Shown: positions 7,556-15,953 of the stretch, in pieces | How the letters are laid out: the number at the start of each line of letters is the position of its first letter | Position numbering within the stretch: the stretch's first letter is position 1 | Assembly: GCA_965546615.1 (NCBI GenBank) | Contig: CBEUVQ010000031.1 | Coordinates: forward strand, 1-29,946 | Reading direction: 5' to 3' | Length of the DNA stretch: 29,946 bases | Source: CBEUVQ01 sp965546615 | GTDB taxonomy: Bacteria > Bacillota > Desulfotomaculia > Desulfotomaculales > Desulfohalotomaculaceae | Translations under genes and position numbers: made by a program | The notes under the pieces: model-generated | What the model was told of the DNA's origin: nothing | The model's database searches: none | The model's input: the letters and a program-made list of their open reading frames with translations, nothing else

Positions 7556-9737
7556 TCTGCTGTTAGCTGTTTGGCTGATACTGCTTACTTTTAGCTTAAA
7601 CGGCTTGTCATCATTATTTTTAAATCCATATGAACTAATTCAGGAAGATTATTTTGAAACAAAGCGGTTTGCAAGTGATTATCAGCAGTTTATTGATTAC
7701 TTAACAATGTTTGAAATTAACTACCTGCCGAAGGAAGAGGTTGTCAAGAAAATTGATGTCAGCACAGAAGAAATAAATGAGCATCGTTACCGTTACGGGG
7801 ATTTAGCCAGCCAAATTGCGGATATTAAAACACAGTATCAACCGAAAATAGAAGCGGCGCAGCAGGTGGAAGATCAAGAATTGGCAGATATTTATACTGC
7901 AGAGCGCGATGCCAAAATAGAAGATATAACCAATAACTTTAAAAGTGATGAGTATGTTAAGCCCAAGGTATTCAAAGAAAAAGAACAGAAAGTAGATGAA
8001 TATTACCGCGAACTGGAAAGCATGCGCCCGGAATATAGCCGCTTAAAAAGCCAGTTTGTTTATTACCTGAAAGATACTGCCACCGGAGAGTTATATACCA
8101 ATTTAAAAATAGCTGAACAGGCAAATTTAGCGAAAGTTTTTAGTGAGCAAAATATGCTGATGATACGTAATTACCCAAGCAAAAGTGATGGTACGCTGAC
8201 TGTTTATAACAATAATTTTTTAGGCTTTGAAGAAGTTATGCTGCCGTTGGTCGGAAATAACAGCATAACGCTGGAAGGAAAGATTGGTGTACCGAAATCT
8301 GCGCCGGCAGGTCCGATTATCAACAGCTATCGCGATTTTCAGCAGAACCAGCAGATGTTCTTTATCATTTTAGCGGGGGCGGTGGCAGCGTTATCGTTAA
8401 GTATTTATCTGTATAATAAGAAAATTCTTGTGCTGCCAAGTGTTTCGGAAAAATGGCGTCAGTATTATAATCGGCTGCCGCTGGACGTGAGTATTGCTGT
8501 TTTCATTTTTTTTGTTTTGCTCAGTTGTGGTTATTTGACTAATTACTACATCTGGCATTTGCAGGATTTCATTGTTCATTGGCTGATTAATTTAATTCAT
8601 TCTGCAGTTTTTTTGACTTTAACATTGATGCAGGGTAAACTTTTGTATCAGCGAATAAGTGACAAAAACAACATCAGTGATGATTGGCGAAACAGCATTA
8701 CCTGCCGCATTTATCAAGGATTGAAAGAGACTTTTCTAATCCGCAGCGTGGGTATCAAGGTGCTGCTGCTGTTAATGATTGTTTTTGTCTTCGGAGCAGG
8801 GATGGTTGTTGCAGTGATGGAAGCGGATTTTTTCTTGCTGGTTTATTTTTTCGCTGCCGTTTTTATTGGCTTACCGCTGATTTACCTGTTGGTTAACCGC
8901 GTTGCTTATTATAACCGCATCGTACTTACCAGCAGCGAACTGGCGAAAGGCAACTTAGAACCGGATTTGCCGGTAAAGGGCAGGTCTTCTTTGGCGATAT
9001 TGGCAGGAAATATCAACGCCTTAAAGTACGGTGTAAAAACCTCGCAGCAGGAGCAGGCCAAAAGCGAGCGATTAAAAACCGAATTGATTACCAACGTCAG
9101 CCATGATTTGCGCACCCCGCTTACTTCTATTATCAGTTATACTGAGCTGTTGAAATCTCCCGACCTGCCGCCGGAAGACCGGCAGGCGTATATCGAAATT
9201 ATTGATCGCAAATCCCAGCGTTTAAAGGTGTTGATTGAGGATTTGTTTGAAGCCTCTAAAATGGCCAGCGGCAGTGTTGAGTTGAAAAAAGAAAAGGTGG
9301 ACTTGGTACAGCTGCTGCAGCAGGCTTTAGCTGAACATGAAGAAAAAATCAGTGCTTCTACGCTGCAGTTTCGGATAACTAAGCCTGATCACCCGGTATA
9401 TGTGCAGGTAGACGGGCAAAAAATCTGGCGGGTGTTTGATAATCTTATTGCCAACATCTTAAAATACGGCTTAGAAAACACCAGAGTTTACATTACTATG
9501 ACTGTTTTGCCTCACAAAGTGAGAATTACCTTTAAAAATATCACTAAATATGAGCTTGGTGAGGATGTAAACGAGCTGTTCGAGCGGTTTAAACGGGGGG
9601 ATAAATCCCGCAAAACCGAGGGGTCCGGCTTGGGACTTGCAATAGCGAAATCCATTGTTGATCTGCACCAGGGCAGTCTGGATATTGATTTGGACGGAGA
9701 CCTGTTTAAAATCACGATAACACTGCCGATAAGTTAA
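7533..9737 (+). CDS. Sensor histidine kinase with large extracytoplasmic domain (first pair)
   Basis: 734 residues, long for a kinase. A first membrane helix at about 9-29 is followed by roughly 240 residues outside the membrane, rich in charged helical sequence (likely coiled coil around 75-170). Five or so membrane helices lie between about 272 and 455. A HAMP-like linker leads to the HisKA domain with phospho-acceptor His524 in NVSHDLRTPLTS, then an ATPase domain with N-box FDNLIANILKYG and the G-box GSGLGLAIAKS. TTG 7533 overlaps the regulator gene by 23 bp; no strong separate ribosome site is seen, so coupling is likely. The multi-helix membrane section between sensor and HAMP is unusual and may be a second sensing module. 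The ligand is unknown. Confidence 0.9.
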   Translation: MGTKWKNNLLLAVWLILLTFSLNGLSSLFLNPYELIQEDYFETKRFASDYQQFIDYLTMFEINYLPKEEVVKKIDVSTEEINEHRYRYGDLASQIADIKTQYQPKIEAAQQVEDQELADIYTAERDAKIEDITNNFKSDEYVKPKVFKEKEQKVDEYYRELESMRPEYSRLKSQFVYYLKDTATGELYTNLKIAEQANLAKVFSEQNMLMIRNYPSKSDGTLTVYNNNFLGFEEVMLPLVGNNSITLEGKIGVPKSAPAGPIINSYRDFQQNQQMFFIILAGAVAALSLSIYLYNKKILVLPSVSEKWRQYYNRLPLDVSIAVFIFFVLLSCGYLTNYYIWHLQDFIVHWLINLIHSAVFLTLTLMQGKLLYQRISDKNNISDDWRNSITCRIYQGLKETFLIRSVGIKVLLLLMIVFVFGAGMVVAVMEADFFLLVYFFAAVFIGLPLIYLLVNRVAYYNRIVLTSSELAKGNLEPDLPVKGRSSLAILAGNINALKYGVKTSQQEQAKSERLKTELITNVSHDLRTPLTSIISYTELLKSPDLPPEDRQAYIEIIDRKSQRLKVLIEDLFEASKMASGSVELKKEKVDLVQLLQQALAEHEEKISASTLQFRITKPDHPVYVQVDGQKIWRVFDNLIANILKYGLENTRVYITMTVLPHKVRITFKNITKYELGEDVNELFERFKRGDKSRKTEGSGLGLAIAKSIVDLHQGSLDIDLDGDLFKITITLPIS

Positions 9738-9770
9738 AATAGATGGTATAAGCGCATTTATATGGTGAAG

Positions 9771-9815
9771 AAAAAAACAACAGGTATGCCTTAACGGTCA
9801 TACCTGTTGTTTTTC
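9771..9815. terminator. Bidirectional terminator between convergent genes
   Basis: Arms AACAACAGGTATG (ending 9788) and CATACCTGTTGTT (from 9799) enclose a 10-base loop. A tract precedes the left arm and T tract follows the right arm, so it can stop transcription from both the kinase gene and the minus-strand lipoprotein gene. Confidence 0.88.
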
Positions 9816-9853
9816 TCTCAGCCCAAATGATTACAAGCAGGCTTAATGCTTTT

Positions 9854-10717
9854 TTATTTTGCACTAAACTTTTCCATAATCTGTTCGCGGTAATTCTTAA
9901 CTTCAGTTGTCAGCATAAAGTTATTGCGCTCCAGTACTTCTAAATATTGGTTTAATGCTTTTAAATATCTGCTGCCGCTGGTATCTTGAAGAGCGTTTAA
10001 GTAAGCTTCTTTAGCTTGCGGATTAATTGTTCCGGTATCATAGCCAAACAGCGGGGTGTTGTCTAAGCCGTATAATGTAAAAGTAACATATCTGTTAAAC
10101 AATTTCATTACTTCATCAGCTTTAACCGAATCGCTGTGTTGAAGAATAAATTTCTCTTGGTTTAATGCTCTTTTCACAACATCATCCCAACCAATTAGCA
10201 GCGCTGCGTCTTTAGCAGCAGCATGGTTTGATTCTTCGGCCATAATTTCAATATAATCCTGCATGTCTGCAGTAACATAAGGGCTAAATTTTTTATAAAA
10301 TTGATAATCGATAATCAGGTAATACATACCTTCGGCAGTGTCTACCTTATATCCGCTGTTTTTTAACTTTGTTAAAAATGCTTTCAGCTCAGGATCGTTA
10401 ATAATTTCATCATCAGTAATAGATTGCTGTCCGACATTTATTTCGTTTTGAATGTCATATTGCAAAAAAGCTGTTTGCAGCTGAGATAGGTTATTCTTCT
10501 GCATTTTTTCAAACTCAATTACCATCTGAGAAGCCTTTTCTTTAGAAACGTGCGCAATATTTTTCGTTAAAAAAGCGGCAACTTCTTCAATGTCGGTATT
10601 TTCTGCAGCCAGTGATTTAAATTCATTCATTAAAGTTTCTGATTGCTGTTCAGCAGCACATCCTGAAAACATGATTAAAGTTAATAATAGCATTAAAGAA
10701 GCAAGTTTTTTTAACAT
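9854..10717 (-). CDS. Lipoprotein of unknown function
   Basis: 287 residues. The N-terminus KKLASLMLLLTLIMFSGC is a lipoprotein signal with the lipobox FSGC, so the mature protein should start at Cys20 and be anchored outside the membrane. The rest is largely helical and contains no cysteine motif, repeat or catalytic signature that I recognise. GGGAGG lies before the ATG. It is convergent with the histidine kinase gene and is preceded on the same strand by the HD-GYP gene, with a gap of about 114 bp that includes its own AT-rich leader (TATATATAA near 10740). No function is assigned. Confidence 0.75.
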   Translation of the reverse strand: MLKKLASLMLLLTLIMFSGCAAEQQSETLMNEFKSLAAENTDIEEVAAFLTKNIAHVSKEKASQMVIEFEKMQKNNLSQLQTAFLQYDIQNEINVGQQSITDDEIINDPELKAFLTKLKNSGYKVDTAEGMYYLIIDYQFYKKFSPYVTADMQDYIEIMAEESNHAAAKDAALLIGWDDVVKRALNQEKFILQHSDSVKADEVMKLFNRYVTFTLYGLDNTPLFGYDTGTINPQAKEAYLNALQDTSGSRYLKALNQYLEVLERNNFMLTTEVKNYREQIMEKFSAK

Positions 10718-10831
10718 TTCAATCCTCCCAAAGTTGTCTTTATATATAAGACTGATTTAAAGGAGGAAACGTTTCACTTTCTAATTAAATAGTTTGCTGC
10801 CGAACAGTAAATATCATACATTATGATTGCT

Positions 10832-12061
10832 TCACGCTTTTAATTGCATTTTTATTTCAGCCAGTTGATTATAATTGTCTAATAGCAATTCAACCCATCG
10901 TCTGTCTAATTCAAGGTTTTCTGTTTTTTCTAAAAGTATCTGTTCTACTTTGTGACGCGGCAGTCCCTGGCGGTAGGGACGGTCTTCAATCAAAGCGGCA
11001 AAAACATCGCTTACCGCTAAAATGCGGCTGCCGTCATCCAAGCCCTCGGCAGCAATTCTAAAAGGATAACCACGTCCGTTAAGTTTTTCATGATGATAGG
11101 CGGCCCAACACTTAATTTCTTCAAAATTGTCCAGCATTTCCAAAATACGATAAGTGTAGTAGGTGTGACTTTTGATAATGGAGTATTCTTCTTCTGTCAG
11201 ACGCCCCGGTTTCTCCAAAATTTCTTCCGGTATTGCCGTTTTGCCTAAATCGTGCAGCAGGCCGGCGACCCGCATCGCAGTGCACTTCTCAGCAGTAAAC
11301 CCGGCCAGTACTGCCATTTGTTCGGCAACACCTGCTACCAGCCGCGAATGCAGATGTGTAAAGCGGCTTTTGCCATCGATAACTTGGGCAAACACTTCAC
11401 TGATGCTTATTAAATCTTCCGCTGTTACATTCGTTTGGAACGAGTGGAGTTTGGTTTTTAAAATGAAGTCTGCTCGGGGATGCACCAAATCCAGCCAAAA
11501 GCTTTCTCTTAATGACAGTTCTTGAAATACATCTACCAGCATGCGGTCAAATACCGAACCGGAAAGAGATTTTACCTTATATAAAATGCGCTGACGCTGG
11601 GATAAAATATAGCGGTTTTCTTTAATTAAAACATCAATCCGATCGGCAAGATGAATAATTCTACTGGCCAACGGAATACTGTCACCCTTTAGCCCGCTGT
11701 TGTTTTTGCCATCCCAGCGGTCGTGATGGTACAAAATGATTTCCCCTAAAGGTTTTAACAGCGTAGAAGAAGCAGTGAGGTGATAACCGCGCCGGCAGTG
11801 ATTTTCCGGGTTATTTACTTCAAACTGAACCAACCTGCTTTTTTCCTTAAAGGTGTCGGCTCCTAAATCATGAATAAGTGCGGCGGAAACCAAATTATCA
11901 ATTTCTTTTTCTTTCATTGCCAGTTTGCGAGCAATTTGCTCAGCTATTAATGCTACCCGAACATGGTGGCGCATCAGCCCCTGCCCATGAAAATCTAAAG
12001 CCATTGAAAGAGAAACTAACAAATTATGAAAATCAATTAACATAGTCTGCAAAGGTAACAT
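10832..12061 (-). CDS. Tandem HD / HD-GYP domain phosphodiesterase
   Basis: 409 residues with two HD-type metal-binding domains. The N-terminal domain (about 20-150) has HHVRVALIA, His64-Asp65 in IHDLGAD and YHHDRWDG. The C-terminal domain (about 235-400) has His270-Asp271 in LHDLGKTAIP, KSHTYYTYRIL, YHHEKLNGRGYPF (GYP at 331-333) and SDVFAALIEDRPYR. HD-GYP enzymes hydrolyse cyclic di-GMP. The N-terminal domain keeps its own metal ligands, so it may also be active, but it lacks a GYP signature. There is no membrane segment or separate sensor domain. The ATG at 12061 has only AAAGG 1-2 bases upstream, which is a poor site; the ATG seven codons later is the alternative. Confidence 0.9.
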   Translation of the reverse strand: MLPLQTMLIDFHNLLVSLSMALDFHGQGLMRHHVRVALIAEQIARKLAMKEKEIDNLVSAALIHDLGADTFKEKSRLVQFEVNNPENHCRRGYHLTASSTLLKPLGEIILYHHDRWDGKNNSGLKGDSIPLASRIIHLADRIDVLIKENRYILSQRQRILYKVKSLSGSVFDRMLVDVFQELSLRESFWLDLVHPRADFILKTKLHSFQTNVTAEDLISISEVFAQVIDGKSRFTHLHSRLVAGVAEQMAVLAGFTAEKCTAMRVAGLLHDLGKTAIPEEILEKPGRLTEEEYSIIKSHTYYTYRILEMLDNFEEIKCWAAYHHEKLNGRGYPFRIAAEGLDDGSRILAVSDVFAALIEDRPYRQGLPRHKVEQILLEKTENLELDRRWVELLLDNYNQLAEIKMQLKA

Positions 12062-12211
12062 TCCTTTCAGTGATGAATACTACAGTATTTATTATTGGAT
12101 TAATTTATCAAGAAACCCTTTTGTTATCGAAAATTTAACTGCACATACTTTGCCTAAAACAAGCAGCGCAAAATTGTGAGGAATTGTGAAGTTGGGTAAT
12201 TACAGTATAGG

Positions 12212-12240
12212 TTGTAATTATTTCTTAGGCACGATATAAT
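12212..12240 (+). promoter_or_regulatory. Sigma-A-like promoter for PaaI-like thioesterase gene
   Basis: TTGTAA (12212-12217) and TATAAT (12235-12240) are separated by 17 bases. An inverted repeat TAATTAC / GTAATTA (12197-12203 and 12214-12220) overlaps the -35 and could be an operator. The start codon lies 79 bp beyond the -10. Confidence 0.5.
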
Positions 12241-12318
12241 TGCCAAAATATCATGATAGCGAAGTTGTTATCATTAAAATAATTTCTCAAGCATTTAGAA
12301 GCTGTGGAGGGTTGACAA

Positions 12319-12723
12319 ATGTGTAAACAACTTATTGAATTTTTTGAACGTGATCGTTTTGCTGCCTATAATGGCATTAAATTAGTTCAGGTTAAGCCCG
12401 GCTTTGCGGTGACAGAAATGACAGTTACCGCCGAACACCTTAACGGATTGGGAATAGTTCAAGGTGGAGCAATTTTTACCTTGGCAGATTTTGCATTTGC
12501 GGCAGCATCTAATGCTGCCGGACAAACAACGGTGGGAATTAATGCCCATGTAACTTATTTTAAGGCGTCTAAAGGGGGGAAACTCACTGCCGAAGCTAAA
12601 GAGGTATCCGGTGCAAAAAAAATTACCGGGTATAATGTAGAGGTGTTTAATGAACACAAAGAGCTGATTGCTCATCTTAGTTTTACCGGCTACAAAAAGA
12701 AGGACAAACGGGAATTTGCTTAG
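12319..12723 (+). CDS. PaaI-family hotdog thioesterase
   Basis: 134 residues, normal for a single-domain hotdog acyl-CoA thioesterase. The segment LNGLGIVQGGAIFTLADFAFAAA corresponds to the PaaI signature in which a helix starts after the GG pair and carries an acidic catalytic residue (Asp in TLAD). The strand NAHVTYFKASKGGKLTAEA is also typical. Such enzymes cleave acyl- or aryl-CoA esters, and PaaI itself acts on phenylacetyl-CoA intermediates. The substrate here cannot be deduced. GGAGG precedes the ATG. The gene stands alone, with a promoter upstream and a terminator after it; the tryptophanase operon follows. Confidence 0.85.
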   Translation: MCKQLIEFFERDRFAAYNGIKLVQVKPGFAVTEMTVTAEHLNGLGIVQGGAIFTLADFAFAAASNAAGQTTVGINAHVTYFKASKGGKLTAEAKEVSGAKKITGYNVEVFNEHKELIAHLSFTGYKKKDKREFA

Positions 12724-12778
12724 CATCTGCTGAGCAAAGCATCCAAAGTGTTATATATAGAAAAGCTATAAGTGAAAG

Positions 12779-12811
12779 TCCAGGGTGTACAATTAAACCT
12801 TGGATTTTTTT
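12779..12811 (+). terminator. Intrinsic terminator after thioesterase gene
   Basis: TCCAGGGT (12779-12786) pairs with ACCTTGGA (12797-12804), including one G-U pair, and seven T residues follow. Confidence 0.75.
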
Positions 12812-12889
12812 ATTTAATTTAATAAAAGCATACTGACGTGGAATAATACTTTTAAATTTTTTTGTTTTTGTTTGGAGGGGGTATTTAAT

Positions 12890-14278
12890 ATGTGTGCTGT
12901 TAAAGCGATGCCTGAGCCGTTTCGGATTAAGATGGTTGAACCAATTAAAAAGATATCTAAAGCAGAACGACAAGCTGCTTTAGAGCGTGCAGGTTATAAT
13001 TTGTTTTTATTAAAAAGCGAAGAAGTATACATCGACCTGCTTACTGACAGTGGCACCGGTGCCATGAGCGACTATCAGTGGTCCGGGCTGATGATGGGTG
13101 ATGAAGCTTATTCAGGAAGTAAAAATTTTTTGCACTTAAAAGATGCAGTTGAAGACATTTTTGACTATAAATACACTATACCTACTCACCAGGGCAGGGG
13201 TGCGGAACAGGTTTTGTTTCCTGCAATCATTAAAAAACCTGGAGATATTTTCATCAGCAATATGCACTTTGATACCACTAAGGCCCATGTAGAAATGGCG
13301 GGCGGCCGTGCAGTCAACTGTGTAATTGAAGATGCTTTTGATACCGAAAAATATCACCCCTTTAAAGGAAATATGGATTTAACCAAATTAGAAACCATTA
13401 TTCGCGAAAAAGGTGCGGATAATATTGCTGCAGTAATTATTACCGTCACCTGTAACAGTGCGGGTGGGCAGCCGGTATCTATGGAAAATATCAGAAAAAC
13501 AAGTGAAATAGCAAAAAGCCATGGTATTAAGGTATTTATTGATGCAGCGCGCTCCTATGAAAATGCATACTTTATTAAAAACAGAGAAGAGGGCTATAGC
13601 GACAAATCTATCAAAGAAATTGTTAAAGAAATGTTTAGCTATGCCGAAGCTTTTACCATGAGCGCCAAAAAGGATGCCATTGTCAACATAGGCGGTATAC
13701 TGGCTATTAAAGACGATGAGGATTTATTTAACAAATGTGCATCCCGGACCGTTCCGATGGAAGGCTTTATTACTTACGGAGGTTTGGCCGGTCGGGATAT
13801 GGAAGCTTTGGCCCGCGGTCTGTACGAAGGCATGGATTATGACTATTTGGAATACCGCATCGGCCAAGTTGCATACCTTGGAGAAAAGCTGAAAGAAGGG
13901 GGCATACCTTTCCAATATCCTACCGGCGGCCATGCAGTTTTTGTAGATGCTAAAAAGTTATTGCCACATATTCCTTTTGACCAGTTTCCTGCTCAATCGC
14001 TGGCTAATGAGTTGTACTTAGATACCGGTGTAAGATCGGTAGAAATTGGCTCATTTTTATTAGGAAGAGACCCGGACACCGGAGAAAACTTAGAGTCACC
14101 AATGGAGCTGTTAAGGTTAACTATTCCGCGCAGAACATATACCAATACCCATATGGATGTTATCGCTGAAGGACTTATAGGCATTAAAGATAAAGCTAAA
14201 TCATTAAAGGGTTTAGAATTTGTATATGAGCCCAAAATTCTTCGGCACTTCACCGCGAGACTGAAGCCGGTACAATAA
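12890..14278 (+). CDS. tnaA: Tryptophanase (beta-eliminating lyase, PLP enzyme)
   Basis: 462 residues from ATG 12890, with GGAGGGGG 8 bases upstream; the TTG at 12872 lies before that site. The protein aligns throughout with tryptophanase and tyrosine phenol-lyase. The PLP lysine is Lys261 (TMSAKKDAIVNIGG). Three positions that separate the two enzymes favour tryptophanase: Asp128 in HFDTT (Thr in tyrosine phenol-lyase), Ile386 in RSVEIGSFLLGRDP (Arg there, binding the phenol oxygen) and His453 in LRHFTA (Phe there). The reaction splits L-tryptophan to indole, pyruvate and ammonia. Some stretches, such as SDYQW and MFSYAEAFTMS, look closer to tyrosine phenol-lyase, so broad substrate use is possible. 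An NSS transporter gene follows 42 bp downstream. Confidence 0.88.
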   Translation: MCAVKAMPEPFRIKMVEPIKKISKAERQAALERAGYNLFLLKSEEVYIDLLTDSGTGAMSDYQWSGLMMGDEAYSGSKNFLHLKDAVEDIFDYKYTIPTHQGRGAEQVLFPAIIKKPGDIFISNMHFDTTKAHVEMAGGRAVNCVIEDAFDTEKYHPFKGNMDLTKLETIIREKGADNIAAVIITVTCNSAGGQPVSMENIRKTSEIAKSHGIKVFIDAARSYENAYFIKNREEGYSDKSIKEIVKEMFSYAEAFTMSAKKDAIVNIGGILAIKDDEDLFNKCASRTVPMEGFITYGGLAGRDMEALARGLYEGMDYDYLEYRIGQVAYLGEKLKEGGIPFQYPTGGHAVFVDAKKLLPHIPFDQFPAQSLANELYLDTGVRSVEIGSFLLGRDPDTGENLESPMELLRLTIPRRTYTNTHMDVIAEGLIGIKDKAKSLKGLEFVYEPKILRHFTARLKPVQ

Positions 14279-14320
14279 CAAAAAATCACGGAGAATGAAA
14301 AATGAATTAGGAGGGGTGGT

Positions 14321-15634
14321 ATGGCAGGCGAACGGGAAACATGGTCAGGGAAAACAGGGTTTATTTTAGCTTGTATTGGTGCAGCGATGGGGCTGGGAAG
14401 TATTTGGATGTTTCCTTGGCGCATCGGCCAATACGGCGGCGCTGCCTTTTTGCTGCCTTATCTGGTGTTTACCTTTGTACTGGGCGTTACCGGTCTAATG
14501 GGTGAATTTGCTTTTGGCCGCAGTCAGCAAAAAGGGGCAATTGGCTCTTATGAAAATGTATTTAAAGAAAAAAACCTGCCGCTTGGTTCAACACTAGGAA
14601 TTATTCCGGTAATTGGTGTTTCCGGGGTATTTACATTTTACTTAATCGTATGCGGCTGGATCATTAAATACTTTACGTTAGCATTACTTGGATCCTTTGA
14701 AACTATCGATATACCGGAGTATTTTGGCGCTTTTGCAGGACAATCAGGCAGCATATTATGGCACTTTATCGCTTTGGCTTTAACTCTTTTCATAGTTAGG
14801 TTAGGGGTTAGCGATGGTATTGAGTTTGCCAATAAATATATGATGCCGGCTCTGTTTATAATTTTAACTGTCTTGATGATTAGATCTGTAACCCTTCCCG
14901 GTGCAGAGCAGGGTCTGGAATTTATTTTTGTGCCGGACTGGTCATATTTACAAAAACCGGAAACTTGGGTTAATGCTTTAGGTCAAGCCTTTTTTACAGT
15001 TTCGTTAGGCGGTGCGGCGATGCTGGTGTATGGCAGCTATTTAAAACCTAATGAAGATATTCCGTCATCTGCTATAAACACCGCTTTCTTTACTACTATT
15101 GCATCAATTTTGGCAGCATTGGTTACTATTCCTGCTGCATTTGCTTTTAACCTTGACCCGCAGGCCGGTCCACCACTGTTATTCATTACTGTACCTTATA
15201 TATTTAAAATTATGCCCGGCGGCTATATTTTTGGCATACTCTTTTTCTTAGCAGTTATCTTTGCTGCTGTGTCATCAGCAATTAACCTGATGGAAGTGCC
15301 GGTAGAAGCAATTATTGATCGAACCGGATGGAGTAGAACCCAAAGTTCATTTGTGGTGGCAATATTAGGTTTTATTATTGGCATCCCGTTGGACTTAAAT
15401 ATGGATCTCTTTGGTAAATTTGCTGACTTCTTTACAATTTATTTGGTACCGTTTGGTGCGGTGCTTTCTGCAGTTGTTTTCTTTTGGATTTACGGCATCG
15501 ATCGAGCGCGTGCGCAGGTTAACCAAGGAGCTAAAAGACCGCTTGGTCCATGGTGGGGATTTATTGCCAAGTATATATTTACAGTAGTTGCAGTTTTCAT
15601 TCTGGTAATGGGTATTGTTATGGGAGGCATTTAA
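14321..15634 (+). CDS. Neurotransmitter:sodium symporter (NSS) family transporter, probable tryptophan uptake
   Basis: 437 residues with about 11 membrane helices, the short bacterial form seen in MhsT and Tyt1. Helix 1 carries ACIGAAMGLGSIWMFPWRIGQYGG, the unwound Na+ and substrate site of LeuT-fold carriers. Other signs are FGRSQQKGAIGSYE after helix 2 and the helix 6 region GQAFFTVSLGGAAMLVYGSY. AGGAGGGG stands before the ATG. Being 42 bp after tryptophanase, it probably imports tryptophan with Na+. The same pairing is known from Symbiobacterium, where the NSS protein TnaT carries tryptophan. Substrate assignment rests on context. Confidence 0.88.
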   Translation: MAGERETWSGKTGFILACIGAAMGLGSIWMFPWRIGQYGGAAFLLPYLVFTFVLGVTGLMGEFAFGRSQQKGAIGSYENVFKEKNLPLGSTLGIIPVIGVSGVFTFYLIVCGWIIKYFTLALLGSFETIDIPEYFGAFAGQSGSILWHFIALALTLFIVRLGVSDGIEFANKYMMPALFIILTVLMIRSVTLPGAEQGLEFIFVPDWSYLQKPETWVNALGQAFFTVSLGGAAMLVYGSYLKPNEDIPSSAINTAFFTTIASILAALVTIPAAFAFNLDPQAGPPLLFITVPYIFKIMPGGYIFGILFFLAVIFAAVSSAINLMEVPVEAIIDRTGWSRTQSSFVVAILGFIIGIPLDLNMDLFGKFADFFTIYLVPFGAVLSAVVFFWIYGIDRARAQVNQGAKRPLGPWWGFIAKYIFTVVAVFILVMGIVMGGI

Positions 15635-15677
15635 ATGCCAAACAATATATAAAGAACAGGGAGGTTTAAAAGTAAAG

Positions 15678-15815
15678 ATGGCCGGAGAAAAAAACAAACT
15701 TAATAATTCCAAAGCTAAAAAGAATAAAGAGGTTTTGAAGCAGGAGCTTAATGTAAAACCTAACAAACGCAGTAAAGATGACTACGCCGGTATGTCTGAC
15801 GGAATGGTGCCCTAA
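15678..15815 (+). CDS. Small lysine-rich protein of unknown function
   Basis: 45 residues beginning MAGEKNKLNN, with many Lys and Asn residues, no membrane segment and no cysteine, ending DDYAGMSDGMVP. GGGAGG lies about 13 bases before the ATG, a longer gap than usual. A reading from TTG 15615 would extend into the transporter gene and has no ribosome site. It lies between the transporter stop and a terminator, so it is in the tryptophanase transcript. Some NSS transporters have small partner proteins (MetS of MetP), but those are membrane-spanning, unlike this one. I do not recognise a family. Confidence 0.5.
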   Translation: MAGEKNKLNNSKAKKNKEVLKQELNVKPNKRSKDDYAGMSDGMVP

Positions 15816-15839
15816 AGACAATAGTATGTGAAAATTTTT

Positions 15840-15860
15840 AGGTGCTGAAGCACCTTTTTC
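15840..15860 (+). terminator. Intrinsic terminator of tryptophanase operon
   Basis: AGGTGC-TGAA-GCACCT (15840-15855) is a tight six-pair hairpin with a tetraloop, followed by TTTTCTTTTT. Confidence 0.85.
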
Positions 15861-15872
15861 TTTTTGTTATTC

Positions 15873-15901
15873 TTGACAGCAGTACACCGCTAAGCTATTA
15901 T
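15873..15901 (+). promoter_or_regulatory. Sigma-A promoter for TSUP-PadR-WtpA-like operon
   Basis: TTGACA (15873-15878), exactly 17 bases, then TATTAT (15896-15901). This is the closest match to a consensus vegetative promoter in the window. It lies just past the terminator of the tryptophanase operon and drives the genes from 15954. Confidence 0.75.
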
Positions 15902-15913
15902 TACCCTAAACTT

Positions 15914-15930
15914 ATATGCATGATGCATAT
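15914..15930 (+). promoter_or_regulatory. Palindromic operator candidate over the start of transcription
   Basis: ATATGCAT-G-ATGCATAT is a perfect dyad with 8-base arms. It begins 13 bases after the -10 element, so it covers roughly +6 to +22 of the transcript. This is a classic position for a repressor site; the PadR protein of the same operon is one candidate. Confidence 0.55.
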
Positions 15931-15953
15931 AGTGATGAAGGGAGAGATTAGCG

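Noticed and set aside
10766..10775. GAAACGTTTC palindrome near the lipoprotein gene as an operator
   Set aside because: Ten bases in AT-rich DNA occur readily by chance, and it lies too far from any recognisable promoter element.
12890..14278. Annotation as tyrosine phenol-lyase
   Set aside because: The Arg and Thr residues that bind the phenol group in that enzyme are Ile386 and Asp128 here, and the C-terminal His453 is tryptophanase-like.
15615..15815. Longer 66-residue form of the small lysine-rich protein
   Set aside because: It would start inside the transporter gene at a TTG without a ribosome site; the ATG at 15678 follows GGGAGG.
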